DNA from: Bacteroidales bacterium UBA5235
GTDB taxonomy: Bacteria > Bacteroidota > Bacteroidia > Bacteroidales > VadinHA17
Direction of reading: 5' to 3'
Length of the DNA stretch: 7,502 bases
Assembly (NCBI GenBank): GCA_002409145.1
Contig: DHUL01000062.1
Span: 50,195 to 57,696, forward strand
The notes under the pieces were generated by a model that did no database searches, had not been told where the DNA came from, and was given only the letters and a program-made list of their open reading frames with translations. Below, piece by piece: positions 6,530 through 7,502 of this stretch (the first letter of the stretch is position 1; the number at the start of each line of letters is the position of its first letter). The position numbers and the translations under genes are program-made.

Positions 6530-6980
6530 TGCGGACCAGAACATGTGTTTCGGATGCGGTCCGAAAAATCACGCCGGTCTTAAGCTGACCTTTGAAGAGG
6601 ATGACAGGAAGCTGTATGCCTCATGGGAACCCGAAGCGTGTTTCCAGGGTTATATCAATGTGCTTCATGGCGGAATTATTGCCACCCTGCTTGATGAAGC
6701 CGGAGCATGGTGCATATACATTAAGGCAGGAACCTCCGGGGTGACCTCATCAATGACGGTGAAATACCTGAAACCGGTTTACATAAGCAAGGGAAGGATT
6801 TGTCTGGAGGCCCAATTGAAAAAGAAAGGCGAAAAGAATGCTCTGATTACTGCAGCTCTGTATGATGGTGAAGGGAAACTGTGTGCTGAGGCTGAACTTG
6901 ACTATTTCATTTACCCGGAGAAGATAGCGCGTGACCGTTACTACTACCCGGGAAGGGAAGCTTTTTATCAGACTGATTAA
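6495..6980 (+). CDS. Hotdog-fold thioesterase, PaaI-type
   Basis: A 161-residue hotdog-fold protein of the PaaI/YbgC-like acyl-CoA thioesterase group, cytoplasmic, predicted to hydrolyse an acyl-CoA or related thioester; the substrate is not readable from sequence. The core motif LHGGIIATLLDEAGAWC (57-73) holds the conserved HGG and the acidic residue (Asp67) expected at the active site. VTSSMTVKYLKPVYISKGRI (83-102) is the typical next block. The N-terminal KIRNPFDADQNMCFGCGPKNHAGLKL includes a Cys-Phe-Gly-Cys-Gly element (18-22) that I know from a subgroup of these thioesterases. It supports the ATG at 6495 over the ATG at 6543, which would remove the NPF segment. Start and body are in the +1 frame relative to the J-domain gene, with a 35-base overlap, so the two are probably co-expressed. 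The C-terminal ~20 residues (KIARDRYYYPGREAFYQTD) extend beyond the core fold. Confidence 0.9.
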   Translation: MENRKKIRNPFDADQNMCFGCGPKNHAGLKLTFEEDDRKLYASWEPEACFQGYINVLHGGIIATLLDEAGAWCIYIKAGTSGVTSSMTVKYLKPVYISKGRICLEAQLKKKGEKNALITAALYDGEGKLCAEAELDYFIYPEKIARDRYYYPGREAFYQTD

Positions 6981-7059
6981 ATTTAATGTTGGAATTCAGC
7001 CAGTTAATACTATTACTGCTGCCTCCTCGCTACTGCTTATTGCCTTATAACAGCGGCTT

Positions 7060-7502
7060 TCATGAATCGGTCCGTGCCACCGGTATCACTGAATGGTCAG
7101 TGAACTCTGCTTTCAGGTACTTGTAGTACCCCGTTATACCGATCATTGCAGCATTATCCGTAGTATACCTGAATTCAGGGAGGAAAAGGTTCCAGCCCCT
7201 TTTCTCGGCTTCCCTTGTCACAGCACGCCTCAGGCCTCCGTTTGCTGATACGCCTCCGGCAATCCCGATCTCTCTGATGCCGGTTTCTTTGGAAGCCCTC
7301 ACCAGCTTTGCAATGAGGATCTCAATGATAGTCCTCTGCAATGACGCCGCGAGGTCATTGAGATTTTTTCCGATGAAACCGGGGTCTTCCCCCACCCTGT
7401 CGCGGAGGAAATAAAGAAAGCTTGTCTTCAGCCCGGAAAAACTGAAATTCAGTCCCTGTATCCGCGGTTTGGCAAAGCAGAATGCATCAGGGTTGCCTTC
7501 CG
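7060..7502 (-). CDS. tsaD: TsaD, t6A37 tRNA modification enzyme (C-terminal part)
   Basis: Partial gene: the reading frame is open to the right edge, so the N-terminal ~190-200 residues lie outside the window. The 146 complete codons present match TsaD (YgjD/Kae1/Gcp family), which transfers the threonylcarbamoyl group to A37 of tRNAs reading ANN codons, working with TsaB and TsaE in the cytoplasm. Visible motifs (fragment numbering): GNPDAFCFAKPRIQGLNFSFSGLKTSF (2-28), GIAGGVSANGGLRRAV (79-94, nucleotide-binding loop of the ASKHA fold) and YTTDNAAMIG (112-121), whose aspartate is a ligand of the catalytic metal. The two metal-binding histidines of the N-terminal half are not visible here. 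A GTG at 7395 could be mistaken for a start but lies inside the conserved domain. The TGA at 7060-7062 gives a normal C-terminus. The gene is convergent with the thioesterase, 79 bases away. Confidence 0.95.
   Translation of the reverse strand, partial: EGNPDAFCFAKPRIQGLNFSFSGLKTSFLYFLRDRVGEDPGFIGKNLNDLAASLQRTIIEILIAKLVRASKETGIREIGIAGGVSANGGLRRAVTREAEKRGWNLFLPEFRYTTDNAAMIGITGYYKYLKAEFTDHSVIPVARTDS

Noticed and set aside
6976..6987. Perfect 12-base palindrome ATTAAATTTAAT spanning the thioesterase stop codon
   Set aside because: It has no loop to form a hairpin, consists only of A and T, and one or two such palindromes are expected by chance in a window this long. It lies at a gene end and not at a promoter.
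7001..7018. Hairpin CAGTTAAT/ATTACTG as terminator between the thioesterase and tsaD
   Set aside because: The stem is only seven AT-rich pairs with a bulge and a 3-base loop, and there is no T-run on either side.
7060..7395. A separate short gene starting at GTG 7395
   Set aside because: The frame stays open upstream to the window edge and the translated part (SFSGLKTSF and following) is conserved TsaD sequence, so this is an internal codon of a gene cut by the window.

Overview
The window most likely comes from a member of the Bacteroidota, probably a Bacteroidales-like lineage. The main reasons are a DUF3078 outer-membrane-type protein and a short membrane-anchored protein of a type I associate with this phylum. 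Two promoter elements also match the phylum's -7 consensus TAnnTTTG, and most starts lack a clear Shine-Dalgarno sequence. Base composition looks moderate, with frequent AGG/AGA arginine codons and no obvious break in composition. I see no rRNA, tRNA, CRISPR array, insertion sequence, phage gene or integration site.

Left part (1-1293, + strand): about 100 unresolved bases, then a small inner-membrane-anchored protein of unknown function and, 22 bases later, a DUF4197 lipoprotein. These two probably form one transcription unit.

Centre (1345-4873, + strand): a -7-like promoter element precedes four closely spaced genes: a DUF3078 protein with a signal peptide, an exported SagB-like nitroreductase, uracil phosphoribosyltransferase (upp) and a NupG-type nucleoside:H+ symporter. 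The gaps are 23, 12 and 38 bases. The last two genes make functional sense together: the symporter imports nucleosides, and Upp turns free uracil into UMP. The enzyme that would release uracil from uridine is not in the window. The link between the two envelope genes and pyrimidine salvage is positional only.

Right part: a ZIP-family (ZupT-like) divalent metal transporter lies on the - strand, convergent with nupG, with a hairpin between their 3' ends. Its promoter region is shared with a divergent + strand pair: a membrane-anchored J-domain protein whose 3' end overlaps a hotdog-fold (PaaI-type) thioesterase gene by 35 bases. The right edge holds the C-terminal part of TsaD (tRNA t6A synthesis) on the - strand, cut by the window end.

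The region is mostly housekeeping. I found no convincing undescribed system. The most interesting points are the envelope/pyrimidine-salvage operon, the exported nitroreductase with altered family motifs, the J-protein/thioesterase overlap, and a palindrome at the predicted start of transcription of the metal transporter.
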